Positions 11,591 to 23,218 of a DNA stretch of 64,000 nucleotides are shown here, piece by piece. The notes below the pieces were generated by a model. It ran no database searches. It was not told the DNA's origin and worked only from the letters and a program-made list of their open reading frames with translations. The stretch is from the NCBI GenBank assembly GCA_017591395.1, contig WEDG01003982.1:1-64000 (forward strand), written 5' to 3'. Positions within the stretch are counted from its first letter, which is position 1, and each line of letters starts with the position of its first letter. The stretch comes from Schistocephalus solidus (Eukaryota; Platyhelminthes; Cestoda; Diphyllobothriidea; Diphyllobothriidae). A program made the position numbers and the translations under genes.

Positions 11591-11868
11591 CCACGTCCTG
11601 TGGATTATCCCTATGAGAAGTACAAGCTTCATTGTTCACCTGCTTTCTTACTTCATGTCAGTGGTGTGCTGCTTGAATCTGCTCTCAATCGTGGAAACAG
11701 AAGTCACAATAAACGGCTCAGTCGTTGAATGCTTCGATAAAGCCTGGCTGTTGAATATTATTGCCCTCTCGTACGTTTATTTAAGATTTATAAATAAAAC
11801 GCATCCGGATAGAATTCTAAGATGTATGGAAAACACAGACGCTCACAATTCATCTGCGCAGAAAAAAT

Positions 11869-11960
11869 TGACACCACCGATGGGAGTCGAACCTTCCCAG
11901 AAAAACGTTTGCTAACCTCTTGGCATAAGACTGATGACTCTAACCGCTCGGCCACATTCG
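11869..11960 (-). repeat. tRNA-like module in LINE C 5' region
   Basis: The minus strand reads TGGCCGAGCGGTTA (A box as in class II tRNAs) and GAAGGTTCGACTCCC (B box), in all about 90 nt with an unpaired middle. The anticodon stem does not close well, so it is tRNA-derived rather than a tRNA gene. It sits antisense, about 175 bases before the ORF1 coil, like 1774-1856 in LINE B. Confidence 0.6.
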
Positions 11961-12299
11961 CACGGGCATTTGACAAATTTGTATTCAAACAGAAAATTAC
12001 GGCATGGACAAATATTTTGTTACTAGTTTTTCTACTGCCAAGCGGGTAAAAAGCCTGATAACATTAACGAAGGTTGCCTATGAGAATGAAAAGTGTATGG
12101 GGTGTTTAATTATCCTACAGAAATTCTAATTGATGGAAAAAGAGATAAGTAACTTGAAACAAGAAATGACCAAGCTTCAAGGGTCTGTTCACTGATCAGT
12201 CAGCAAAAGAACATCAGTAACGTCGAAAATTTCAAAAAAAACAAATGTAATATGCAAATATGGCTTCCTCATGCAAACCTAATGTAGAGCTAAAAGACC

Positions 12300-12632
12300 G
12301 TGTCTAAAGAGCTCAGTAAATCAGTAGAAATTTGTTTCCTTCGAAAGGTAGATCAAACCACCTCATGCACCTTACCATTTTTATACAGCTCAGACCGAAT
12401 CAGTTATGGTCTGGATACACAAACAAATGCTGCATCGTTGCTGGATCATGAACCGAATGACGATGTTGAAAAGCTCATCGAATTTGAAGGGCCAAAGCAG
12501 AAGAAGTCAAAGTTGAAGAAGGTCAAAATGAGTACGCAAAAAATGAGCTCCAACTCTGAACAAAGCTCCCTCTTATCGATAGACGCCCAAGCGGAATCCT
12601 GTGCTGGTGATACAGGAGCCACTGCAAGGTAA
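12300..12632 (+). pseudogene. LINE C ORF1 remnant
   Basis: 110 codons, charged and Ser-rich, with a Lys-rich middle (KQKKSKLKKVKMS). The beginning aligns with ORF1 of LINE B at 4028. No RRM or zinc knuckle is visible, and stops follow soon after. Confidence 0.45.
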
Positions 12633-13883
12633 ATTGACAAAGTCCCAAAAGGGGTTCGCCATTAACTTAAAGAATCGTTTTTAGAAATGACGCAAACAGC
12701 AGTTGACCAGAATAAAATTCTTCCTGATACAGAAGCTACATAGGCGAATCAGAGCACAAAGTCACCAAACATACATTTCGACCGAAAACGCAAACTTGTT
12801 TTTAAAAAAGCTCCTGAGTCTACTTCTCTGATTGCAAAGGCATGGGTTGAAAATGACCTCAATCCTTATCGAACATACTCAACTGTCATCCTGCAGGAGG
12901 GAGAATGCGTTTCCGTGCACAAGGCCTTCCATTTAGGGAAATTGGGTGCTTCACATAAGCTAGAATCACTGGGGCCTCCTAAAGTCATTCTTGAGGAGGA
13001 AGCTGAAGTTTCATACCTCATAAAACGAAGAATGGCTCTCCGTAACTCATATTGAGATGTGTTTTTCAACTGGATTACGAAACCGACGGAAAGTCACAAA
13101 ATGAGGAATCTGATAACTGAACTGACGAGGAGGACCGAACAGGGTAAAAAATTGCTCAAAATAAAGGATTGAAAAATAAAAGTGATGAGGAGGTCTTTCT
13201 TGTGACAGACCCTTTACATAATCAAGATTGGTCCTCACCGAGACGATGGATGCCAAATACGAACTACTTAACTGTACAGAGCTCGTATAACAAACGAATA
13301 GTGCTTCAGAACTAGGTTGACGACCACAATTCAGACATCATCCTAGGCGTAATGAACACCAGTTCGTCTCAATCATCACTGACAGGTGATAGATTTCAAT
13401 CCCATGAAAAGATCAGCTGTCTATATAGAGGAAATAGCAAGTCTAAATTGATATTTTTGCATACTAATGCTCAGAGTTTCCTTTCAAAAATAGACGAACA
13501 GAAAACGCTAGGCTCAGACTGAAACGCCGGTGTCGTTGCCATCACGGAAACGTTGCTCAAGCCGTTATCGCGGATACCAAGGTTTCAATAGAGGGATATC
13601 CTAATAGCAATGAAATACGATTCGAAGCTCGACCGGTCGTACGTCAATCGTAGCTGGAATTTGATTGGTTGATAGTGCACCTCGATGACGCGTCGCTAAG
13701 GGCGCAAAAGAATGCGCGCAGCGTTATTGGCAAATCGATCGGGCACTGAGCTGTCAATCACGCGCGCGCCGTGCCACGCCATTTCCTGCGCTCTCGTGTT
13801 GCGACGCGGTCGCTTAACTGCCTGTACCCCTGTTCTGTCTATACTGACCGTTTTTTTGCTTTTTTTGCAGAATGTTTTGAGCA

Positions 13884-14310
13884 GTGTCTAAGAGAGCACT
13901 AAGTAGACGTGCTTATAAAGGCTTTCTGGATGATTTACGTCAAATTGCCGAGAATATGAGGGAAATGTATCCGGTCGACTCATCTTCATCGTCATGGCAT
14001 CTGACCTCTTCCTCTAGTTCGTCATATGACGACTCGGACTCAGAGATTTCCTCTGCTGATGAGGAGATAAGTTGGATGTCAGATATATCTGACGTGGCTG
14101 CAATCAACTCTTCAAGCACACCTACAATTGAAGAGGAACCAAGGGTTCGAGAGGCTATGAGTTCATCGGCAATACGCTCGCGTATACCATTGATTCATCT
14201 GAGCAGTCTTCTGAAGATTATCACACGGCTGACCTTGGACCTTCCTGCAGACGCACGAACGCTCTTGGATGAAGCAAGTGATGTTTCAACGGTAACGGCA
14301 ATGGGCAGTG
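13884..14310 (+). CDS. First open exon of the transposon, Ser/Asp-rich
   Basis: Open frame beginning at GTG-TCT-AAG (13884), just after an in-frame stop; an original ATG may have mutated, or the initiator codon may be split across an upstream intron ending in ...gagcag. The N-terminus is basic ([14 protein letters not shown]), then a serine run with DDSDSE acids. A donor GTGAGT follows at 14311. Joining to the acceptor at 14441/14442 meets a stop, so how this exon links to the downstream gene is unsolved; a donor at 14292 with an acceptor at 14449/14450 would keep a frame. It may also be a separate protein. Confidence 0.45.
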
Positions 14311-14455
14311 GTGAGTACGTTCATTTACGTCTTGTTAAACAGTTAACTGAGCAGTTTCGAGACCCTACCAGGCGTCTAATAGGCAATAGTGTTGTAAAGT
14401 ATTTAGCTATTTTACATTCCTAATCCCTTTTTTTCCTGTAGGGTTGTAGCTCATT

Positions 14456-15561
14456 ATGTCTGACGATGGAATTCATGCTGGACGTTCAAGAAGGAACACA
14501 AAATGTCCAATAGATCTACATGTTTATGTCACAAACTTGCCCTCCGTCTCATCCTCATCGGTATGAAGAACAATTACCACCGTTACCGCTGTTTTAGGAC
14601 AGTTCATTGGGAAGCAGTGATTCAAGTAAAACACTGCCTATCGCACAGTCTCCCTCCTACGCTGGTAAGCTTATTCCTTTAAAAGACAATTTTCGTAGAC
14701 GGCAGTAGGCGCCACCGGAAAAGGCGACGTGGTCACAGAACCAAACACCAAAGGCACTCATCAGGCAGAGCTTACCATCGATGGTACATGCAGTGCCATA
14801 CGCAGGAATTGCGCCATTTGCATGATCTAAAGGTAGAGGTGGCTGCATTGCGGCGACTTCTGGAGGAACGTTTGGTGATATCCGCCACCCAAGCACCCCA
14901 ACCGTCGTCAACCTCTCCAATATTTAAACCAATGTTGACCGTAGATGAACTGGACGCCTTAACCGAAGACGTCACAGAAAAATCCTTCAGGGAGCAATTG
15001 GTAGGCAGACTGCACATTATTAACCATCTTACTTGGTTACGTATTTAGCTTCCTTTGGTGGCGATAGCGTCAGCAGTTTTGCTGATCGCATATTTTCTGC
15101 CCTATTTGCTGATGAGGTTACCTACAACTTGACTTTCTACGGTAGGCACCAAGACAAAAAGGCATTTTTTGCTTCCCCTCTCTATGCAGTTATTCTGGGT
15201 AATTTAAAGCTCAATGATTACTTAATCATATTGCCGCAGAGGTTTTTAATAGGTGGAATAATCCACAAAAAGCCGACAAATTACAGTTGGAGAGGGCTTT
15301 AAAGAATGCCTTTAAGAAGGCATACGATCGCCTACGCAAAAGGGGCCTAAAGGCTACCCTCGGGAAGAGTCTTGACGGTTAGTCAAATTTGTTAACATTG
15401 TCTACAACAATTGCCTGCATTAAAAAAATCAAGCTGATTGTGACGCTTTTTATAATTAGCATTTCAAAGTCCATTGTGTACTCACTCACTGCCTTTGCAT
15501 TTTAGAGGGGAGATCCATTGAACCGGCGGACGGATTGCCAGGTCCCTCGATACAGGATTAG
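14456..15561 (+). CDS. DUF4806-like protein of the transposon (spliced)
   Basis: Proposed exons: 14456-14560 (ATG start), 14598-14664, 14699-15000, 15049-15198, 15240-15379 or so, and 15506-15561 ending in TAG. Donors and acceptors are canonical (gtatga/ttttag, gtaagc/cgtag, gtaggc/tttag, gtaatt/ccgcag, gttagt/tttag). The protein has a basic patch ([13 protein letters not shown]), a coiled stretch ([17 protein letters not shown]), then a C-terminal domain with [25 protein letters not shown] and a basic helix ([17 protein letters not shown]), which resembles DUF4806 of invertebrate proteins. The third-to-fourth exon join is one base out of frame, so a frameshift or a splice site I misplaced is present. 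Function unknown; nucleic-acid binding is a guess from charge. Confidence 0.55.
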
Positions 15562-15635
15562 TCCAGTGACTTCAATTGCGGACAGATTTCAGATTTATTT
15601 TTGTATACCTCAATTTTGAACACTTTTTTAAACAA

Positions 15636-15650
15636 AATAAACTTTATTAT
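15636..15650 (+). terminator. Polyadenylation signal of the transposon gene
   Basis: AATAAA lies within 'aaacaaaataaactttatta', about 80 bases after the proposed stop codon at 15559-15561. Confidence 0.5.
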
Positions 15651-15918
15651 CTTGCTCAGTCTTACGAGATTCACCTTATCATTGGTAGAAATTGTCTCAG
15701 AATGTAATGGGGGTCGTTTTTAAAGCGTTTACCTAGTTGGGGGGTCTACAGAAAGAGAAAAGGGTTCCGCTGCGCGGTTGAAAAAAATGAGATACGAATT
15801 TTTTTCGGATCCGAGTCGCGTACGAATTAGGCGGTCATGGTAGTATCCGATTTGCGTCCGACCATTCGTACGGTCGTATCCGATTCGCGTCCGATTCGCG
15901 TACGAATTGTTATTAGGG

Positions 15919-18735
15919 TACCAAATCGTTTCGCAGAGACCGTGAGAATAGCCAAGGAGGTGAGGGTGGCCAAATATGTAAGGACAGGAATCAAGGCAGT
16001 CAAATGCTAGCGCGTGCCCTCTTCTTTGATTATGAACCTCTGAATTAAGATTTAAAATAATTGTTCACAAAACCTACAATTATTGACAGTCAAAAAACCA
16101 CCAAACATTCCTAGTGCAGTTGATAAGTCACTCCTTCATTTGGTCAAGGAAGTAGCAAGTCACCAGGAGGTTCGTCTTGCCGGAGATTTCAACGCACCTA
16201 CAATAGACTGGTAAAACTGACAGTTAACGGTGCGCCAAATTCTTTCGGCCGTAAGCTAAAAGACCTCTTTCTTGACCAACCTCTGGCACAGAATATTAAC
16301 TTACCCACGATATTAAGAGAGAACCAGCGAGCCAATTGCCTGGTTCTAGTATTTACGAAGGACTTCTTTAACATTGGTGAAGTGGATTCCAATGTACCTT
16401 CCGGTAAGATTGGGAATACAACGCTGCTGTGGAATTACTTACTCTTTTCTTGATTCCCGAAGAGAATGGAAGGCAAAAGAATTATATGGAAGGCTGATTT
16501 GAATGCGATGAAGAACGAATGGATGTCAGTGAATTCGGATTGTTTGCTGGATGACTGGAGATCATTAAAGAAGATTTTCCTCGGTCTGATTGAGCACTAT
16601 TGTCCAATTAAGGTACAAAAGTAGAAGTCGCTCTGTCTGGTTAACAAGAGAAATTAGCAGACAGTTAAAGAAGAAACATAAAAAATTGAAGATATTAAGG
16701 GAAACTTGGTGACCAGAACAACTCGAGGAATTTCGTTGTCAACGCACTGACATCAAAAAAGCATCCCTCAGGCAGGGAAGAAATATGAATCCAGAATTAT
16801 CCAGCAGGTTGGAAATAAACCCAAAATTTTATTCCGGTATATTAATGGTCGACTTGAAAACAAGGACCCTGTTGCAGTACTTAGGGATGTGAATGGTGTA
16901 GACTTCGTTTGAAAATGGTGAGGAAATCAAGGGCTTTTGTCGTTTTTTCGCCTCGGTATTCATTAGAGTAACTAAGCTTCAGTTAGACAATTTCAACTAT
17001 GCTGTTTTAAACGCAGGTCCAGTGCTTGTATATGTACTCCTTCCGGCAACTGTCGCGGAACGATAGCTGAAAAATCTCATAGAAACAAAGTCATCTGGTC
17101 CGGACAATATACCCACAAAGTTCTTGAGAGAACTGGCGATCGAACTGTCCAAACCACAAGCACATATCTTTCCTTCGTCATTTGGATCAAGGAGACAGCA
17201 ATTCGAATAGAAGGCAGTAAACATCTACCCTATAAGACAATGGTGGGGCTCCATTTAATGTCAAAAATTATCGGCCTGTCAGCTTAACATACATTTGCTG
17301 TAAAATAATGGAATCTTTCCTTGCTAAGGCAACAATGAAATTCCTGGAGGAGAACAGTTTAATCTCAGATCTCCAGCATAACTTCAGGCAGAACCGCTCT
17401 TGTCTTTCCAGTCTATTGCTCTCGAACGAGCAGTGGATTCGCGCACTGGGCGAAGATGGTAGGGTTTTCGTCATTAAACTGATTTCAAGAAGGCATTCGA
17501 CAGTTTCCTACTCAAACTTCAAATCTTTAGATTATTTGGAATCGGAATAAGAGAAAAGCTGTTGATATGGATCGCAGATTTTCGTACAAATAGATTGTAA
17601 TCCACGTGCATCGATGCTTCGAAGTTAACACCTAATCCTGTTTTAAGTGGTGTCCCCAAGACTCCGAGTTAGGGTCGTTTTTCTTCCTAGTCTACATCAA
17701 CGACTGTGTCAAGGATCTGAGTTTCAGTACCGTTCTGTTTGCTGACGATGTTAAATTATGGGAGCCATAAGATCTGACGCCGACAGGCACGCACTTTTAG
17801 AGAGTTTGAACCGTCTTAGCAGTTGGTCTGCTTGTTGGCTCTTAAGTTATAATGTTGGCAAGTTTGTGGTTCTAAGACACCGTATCAGAAGGAATGGTTA
17901 GGAGGATGATTTTAACTAATACCTCCTCAACGGGTGGACACTCTCAAATGTTGAGGAAAAAAAGGACCTCGGTGTTCTAATAAGGTCCTCACTCAAACCA
18001 TCTTCACGGTGTCTAAAGTCAGGTAAACGCAGGAAAAATGTGTTATTCGTGCTCAGATGAGGATTTGTCCAGATTGATCAGGAACTACTCAGAAAAACCT
18101 ATGGGGAATTTTTCGATCTCACATGTAGTCTGTCGTCCAGGCCTGGTGTTTATGGTTTAAGAAAGATTATCTATAGCTGGAACAGGTGCAGGCGAGGGTT
18201 ACGAAGATGGTGATGAATCTTTTGTAATCTGCCGCACGAAATCAGACTGACTGAACTAGATTTTGTTGCTCTCAATTACAGGCAACTACGCGGTGACCTC
18301 ATCCAAACCAACCAGATTGTCAGAGCCCGTGAGTGTGCCCAAGAATTTGACGACTTCTTCAAATTGGCTGGAGCGGAACATCTCCGGGGTAATCCCTTTA
18401 AACTGCAGAGGAATTTTGTCAATACGGGCGTCTGACGAGATGCCTTTTCGAAGAGGGTCGATGGAGCATGGTACGAATTCCCTGGCGAGGTGGTCCGTTC
18501 AGAAACTTTTGTAACATTTAAATGCAAACTAGATACTACTTTTCTGAGAAACTATTTTACATATAATGAAGATTGTGTCCGTAGCGTCTGATTGCATCTG
18601 GCTCACACATATCGATGAGACCTGACACTCATTATTGTCAGATTTACGGTTGTAAACATTTATTTTATTGCCGTTTTGAATGTGAGTAGGGGGGTCAAGG
18701 GTGAAAGCCAACTTCCTTCAATAAAGTGACTAAAC
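15919..18735 (+). mobile_element. LINE C, 3' part (endonuclease, RT, 3' UTR)
   Basis: Resumes the endonuclease with YQIVSQRD and a broken GGG..Y-type block, then the catalytic LAGDFNAPTIDW at about 16177-16212. The RT follows from 17100: SSGPDNIPTKFL, 'LSDLQHNFRQNRSC'-like block near 17370, motif B near 17650 and motif C as FADDV at about 17737-17751 (intact YADD-type site). The C-terminal block 'EKKDLGVLIRSSLKP' is at 17958. The 3' end is near 18720-18735 with AATAAA. Many frameshifts. Confidence 0.75.
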
Positions 18736-20204
18736 ATGAAAGTAACCTTATGATACTCGTAGGTCCTCTATGCTAATTCCACCATCTCTTTGTTCTACAT
18801 CTAACCATTCTCGTTTTTTGCCTCAAAACATGCTTTCCTTTGGAATAACTTTCAATTCAGAGTAGATCGTCGTCTGCACAAGCGGTATACAAATCTAAAT
18901 TACGTATGCAATTTACCTCAACAGATATAAATTCTGTCTGCTTTCCTTCCCAACTACTCAAAAGGGTTCACTTGGAATCTGAGAAGATGCCCCTTGATCC
19001 TAACATGTTTCTCAGCCAATTTTCATCCCCTTCTCATTTCGACCATCATTGCGACATGTTGACGGTGCCCTTGGTTTATTTGGTCTTTGCGGTCTCCTCT
19101 TTTCGACCCTAGGCAAACTGTGACGATATCGCCTGGGGCGATTATTTTTGTGACCTTTAACCTTCTTTCTTGTGTCGACACTACGCGGAATGTTGACGAT
19201 CGTGGAGGGTTCCTCTGTTTTCGCCACCTTGTCGGTGTTCTTAAAGATCAGCAAGAGAGTATCATGATTGCATCTCCGGCACTTCAACAAATATCTTCAT
19301 GACCCCTTCAGTCTCTTCCTCGTTTCCAGCCTAAGCGTACTGTTGATATCCGCAATGGTTTCCCTATATCGACTCCCTGACGATTGCCCTTGTTACTAGT
19401 CGATACTTATTGTGATCACAGTTTCAGTGCTCAACTGGTGAAATATAGCCCCATACCGCTAAATAATTTCTCTCACGACGAGGAACATTTTGAGTCCTCA
19501 TACACTGTCATTAACCTGACGGTCCTACCTCACATGCATATGGGCTACTGTGTTTCTCCTTAAAAATCTACAAATTCTATTCAACCTTTAACTTAACGTT
19601 AAACATTTTTGAGGAGTTTTTTTTCATTGTCTGTTTTTTTAATTTTTTTCGCCACACTGCCTCATATCATTTGAGATCGCATATAAGCTGACCTACTATT
19701 GATAAATTAATACCTGTAAACTTTTGCGCATGCAATTTCTTCTAATGAAAAAGCACTTCAGGGTACTCAAATAAAAATTTCGCGCTTACTAACCAAAAGT
19801 ATATATAGGGGTTGAAGACCGGAAGTAGGATTCTTTCTCTGTTTCTGTCCTAGTAATTGTTCAACTGTTCCCACGGTTTTTCGTCATTATCTTTGGTAAT
19901 CATCCAGATATCCTACGCGATTCTTCACTAATTTTCCCTTTTCCGGCATCCTTTAAAAATATGTGTTTTTTTTCCTTTACTTCCATGTACAGGTTTCTTT
20001 GGAATCTCCTACCAAGGTACATGAGGTCATCAAATAGTTTTTTTGCTTTTAAGTGGGGTTTGCGCCTTTATCTTAGCACTGACTCAATTAAACTTTCACT
20101 TCCTCATCCTTTCCGGATAGCCATTGCCATTAATCCGAAAAATGACCATGGAAAATTTAGGAAGTCAACTCTAACTTGCATTTTCCACTCGCATTTTTGC
20201 CTTT
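18736..20204. other. No recognisable gene
   Basis: Sequence without coding signal that I can support. 19040-19360 shows a loose periodicity of CGAC/TGTTGACG-type words but no clear repeat unit. Open frames of up to 92 codons here look accidental. Confidence 0.45.
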
Positions 20205-22285
20205 TTTTATTTATTTATTGCCAGTTTACAGGCAAGGTCAAAAAGGATATATACAGTAGGGGGTCAAGCTGACAGTGAAAAAAAACTCCTGATCGTTCTT
20301 TGAAAGTATTTTCAGGAGAAAAAAACTGCAGCTTGTTGAACAGATTAAAGTTTAGGAAAGGGAAGTGTTGACACAGGTGCACGGTGTAGTACTTCTCCTT
20401 TCGGTGTTGTGGATCTGGTCTTCTGTACTAGCAGCAAGTATGCCGGCGAGCGGCTGCTAGCTGTAGACTGAGGAATACCCGATTACGGACTGCAGAGCCA
20501 GCAATATTGCCTTCAGCATGAAGTCCGGCATAGGATTCAGAGTCCGTGGACGCCATCAGAACGGAAGAGAGCTTCCAGAGAATCAGCACCCAAAATTCGT
20601 GGAAGGTGTCCTGAATGTAGAAAACTAGTGACAGCTCTCGTAAACAAAGGATAGTTTTGCTGAATTTTAATACTTCTGGGTAGTTTATTCCAGATTGCTA
20701 TAGCGTTTACCGAAAAAACTGACGGTATTTAACGGTTCGTGCCAAAGGAAGAAATAAGAATACATCTCTATGATTGGTGCGCCGACAGTGGTCGAGCTGC
20801 CTCAGGGATGTAAGGGGGTTAAAGGTAAAAACCGTTTTAAAAGCTTGAACAGTAGAAATAGTCCCTTCTGTAATCTACAGAAGCCACAACGGGTCGAGGC
20901 TTGTAAGCTCACAGTGTTGTTGGTAGGACAGGTTTCTGTGCTCTGAAGTGAAAACTCTTTTAGTAAAGAAGTGCTGGACTGATTCTATCTTCCTCCATTC
21001 ACTCGCGTGCAGAAGGCTAAATAGAAACGAGCAGTATTCCAGACTAGGTCTGACATACATTTTTATAAAGGCTGGTCCTAATATTGCGGGTTTTTAAAAT
21101 TTCTGAGAATAAACCCAGTGGTTTGGCGTGCTTTAGATACAATCAGGGCGCAGTGCTCCTGACAGATTAAGACTACTAGAATATGATATGCCCAGATCCG
21201 TTATAAACCCGGGCACATTTAAGTCATGACCGTCTATGCTTAGATGAGGGCTGATGGTTGTCACAACTAACCATAACGGAGCATTTGTGCCAAGAGAGCG
21301 AAAGGCGCCATGTGCGACACCACTGAGGGAAGGCTTGAAGATCCTTTTTAAGAGCTCAAGCACAATGTGGCGATCAACCGGTTTTATAACGATAGGCAAC
21401 TTTTAAAATCATCAGCGTACATAAAGGGCCTACCATACTGAAAAACAATCAGGAACATCGTTCACAAAAAGGCAAAATAGAAGCGGGCCGAGTACACTAC
21501 CCTGAATAACTCCACTCCTCACGTGCGTGGGGTTGGAGATAACATCGGAAATTTTTACCCGTTGTGCGCGATCATTCAAATAGGAGGATATTAAGTTCAG
21601 AAGCTTGTTACCTATGCCGAAGTAGGTAAGTTTCAGCAGGAGGAGATCGTGGTCAACACGATCAAAAGCCTTCGTGAAGTCGAAATAAACGGTGTAAATT
21701 GCAAAACCACTATCTCTAGATTGTAGCACATGATCAAAGTAAGAGAGCTGGCAGGGTGTCACAAGATCTTTTTCGATAAACCCATGCTGAGCCGCATTAA
21801 GTAGGTTATTCTCTGTTAGGTGACGCATCAACTTGTCTTTAATCAAGGTCTCTAATATCTTCGAGGCTGCTGGCGGTGTATTTATTGGCCTAAAGTCGTC
21901 AAATGACGTAGTTCGGCCGTGTTTGGGTATAGGCAAAATGTGCGATTCCTTCCATAAAAATAGGGAAGGTTTCACTTTCAAGAGCAAGATTGAATATCTT
22001 ATACAGAAGTGACGGAAATATATCATTTGCATCCGCCTTTAGAACGCTGACCGGGACGCCATCTGGTCCAGGACTGTAAGATTGGCGAGAACGCCGAATG
22101 GCTACGGTTACGTCCCAGAGGGTAAAAGTTATGTTTTCGAGGACGTTACCGGTCCAAACCCGGACGTTTGGAAAGGGGGCGACCGAATGTTCACTGAAAG
22201 TTCTAGATAAGAAAGCATTGAAGCTATCAGCCGTCAACTTAGCGTCAGCTATAGGGTTTCCAAAAGCGAGTGTTTTCGCATGTCA
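20205..22285 (-). mobile_element. LINE F, 5'-truncated copy of the A/B family
   Basis: The minus strand reads the endonuclease-RT linker, RT, C-terminal block and 3' UTR of the same family as LINE A and B, with the same tail (CTGGCAATAAATAAATAAA). The 5' end is near 22275-22285. It is the best-preserved RT of the three: 21430-22032 is open for 200 codons, and the catalytic YADD is present in the next frame near 21420. Confidence 0.8.
21430..22032 (-). pseudogene. LINE F reverse transcriptase
   Basis: 200 open codons. Seen in order: FLWKESHILPIPKHGR, SKILETLIKDKLMRHL, AAQHGFIEKDL, motif A YFDFTKAFDRVDHDLL, 'GIGNKLLNLISSYLNDRAQ', motif B SGVIQGSVLGPLLF and FVNDVPDCF. A frameshift then moves motif C (MYADDF) to another frame. 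This is a CR1/jockey-type polymerase that would copy LINE RNA at the nicked target. Confidence 0.8.
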
Positions 22286-23202
22286 TGATCTCTCATCAGA
22301 AATTTTAATCATCTCAGTCCATTAATCGTTCTTAATGACACGCGATTTCCCCCAACCCACTTCTCAGACAAAAAAATGAAATCATTTTAGCTCACAAGAT
22401 TTAAAATGTCTTGCTTTCTGTTACGTCACCAAAGAGAAGGTTAAGGCGGTTCCAAGGACAATCCTTTATTTAACATTACACACGAGATCAGCCTTGGCTT
22501 ACCTGTCCACCTGTTTTATTCTCTTTATTGCACCTGCTTTGGTGCACAGGTATGTGCCGGGTGCACGCGTATGAGGTGCATCTGGGCGTCCAGGATAGAA
22601 GACCAAACTTTGATTGGCTGTTCGAATATGCCCTTGGGGTTGATAGCTTCCTGCTTACTTCTGATTTTCTAGTGTTACTTCCTAAGCAGGCTACTTACCG
22701 CTTGTTTTCTCGTGCGTGTTCAAATCATTCTCGCCTCCGGGCGCTATCTGTATAGGTTCGTGTGGCACTAAACATTATCATGAGTCTAGGCTGGCTGGTT
22801 TAATGTTATTCGTCGCCTCCATTTTCAGTCTTACCCGAAATTTCATGCAAAATATCATCCCTGAACACACAATATTGGTGTTTCGTACTAACTAGTTTAA
22901 CTACCTTTGCAGTTTAAGCCTAGTCTCAGAAATAGTCCATTCTGCTCCTTCATGTCACTTAACGAAACAGGTTTATATCATGTACATTATTTTTGAATGT
23001 GGGGAATTCCGGAGCTCTCACCTCACTATTCTTGCAGGGGTTTTGTTTCTAAGCTTCGTACTTAGCTCATCATTTTTCTCAAAACTGCCAAATAGGAATT
23101 CGTGGATATTTTGTATAGCCACATATGCGAAAGAATAAAGCGCCTGCGGAAGTTTAATCATTTTCATACTATTCATAACGCCATATATTAATTCTACTAC
23201 AT
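22286..23202. other. No recognisable feature
   Basis: Unassigned sequence between LINE F and LINE G; no long frame and no repeat match seen. Confidence 0.45.
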
Positions 23203-23218
23203 ACCCGGTGCTCACCCG
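23203..23218. repeat. Candidate target-site duplication of LINE G (3' side)
   Basis: ACCCGGTGCTCACCCG lies directly outside the LINE 3' terminus. The same 16 bases with one difference (ACCCGGTGCCCACCCG) occur at 28544-28559 outside the 5' end. Confidence 0.6.

Larger units (their letters stand above)
11600..13598 (+). mobile_element. LINE C, 5' part (5' region, ORF1, start of endonuclease)
   Basis: CR1-like LINE. ORF1 starts as a coiled coil near 12130 and continues at 12300-12632 (110 codons, Lys/Glu/Ser-rich) and, with frameshifts, to about 13250. The endonuclease opens near 13450 with 'FLHTNAQSFLSKIDE' followed by VVAITETLLK. The element is cut at 13598 inside the 'IEGY' motif by a DNA transposon and resumes at 15919. 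Confidence 0.75.
13599..15918 (+). mobile_element. DNA transposon with spliced DUF4806-like gene, TA target duplication
   Basis: The ends are inverted: CCTAATAGCAAT at 13600-13611 and its complement ATTGTTATTAGG at 15906-15917 (11 of 12 match). TA flanks both ends (13597-13598, 15919-15920). Removing the element and one TA restores IEGYQIVSQR of the LINE C endonuclease. The subterminal 60-120 bases hold short repeats such as CGTACGAATT and TCCGATTCGCGT. Inside is an intron-containing gene ending in a polyadenylation signal near 15640. At 2.3 kb it shows no DDE transposase that I recognise, so it is non-autonomous or of an unusual family. Subterminal repeats and the Ser-rich start MSKR-like ORF recall animal EnSpm/CACTA elements, but the terminus is not CACTA. 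Confidence 0.75.

Noticed and set aside
11869..11960. Functional tRNA-Ser or tRNA-Leu gene on the minus strand
   Set aside because: A and B boxes are good, but the anticodon arm does not form a 5-bp stem with a plausible anticodon, and the same module lies in a second LINE copy.
19040..19360. Tandem repeat of about 65 bases (TCGAC...TGTTGACG words)
   Set aside because: The spacing is irregular and no unit aligns over more than a few words.
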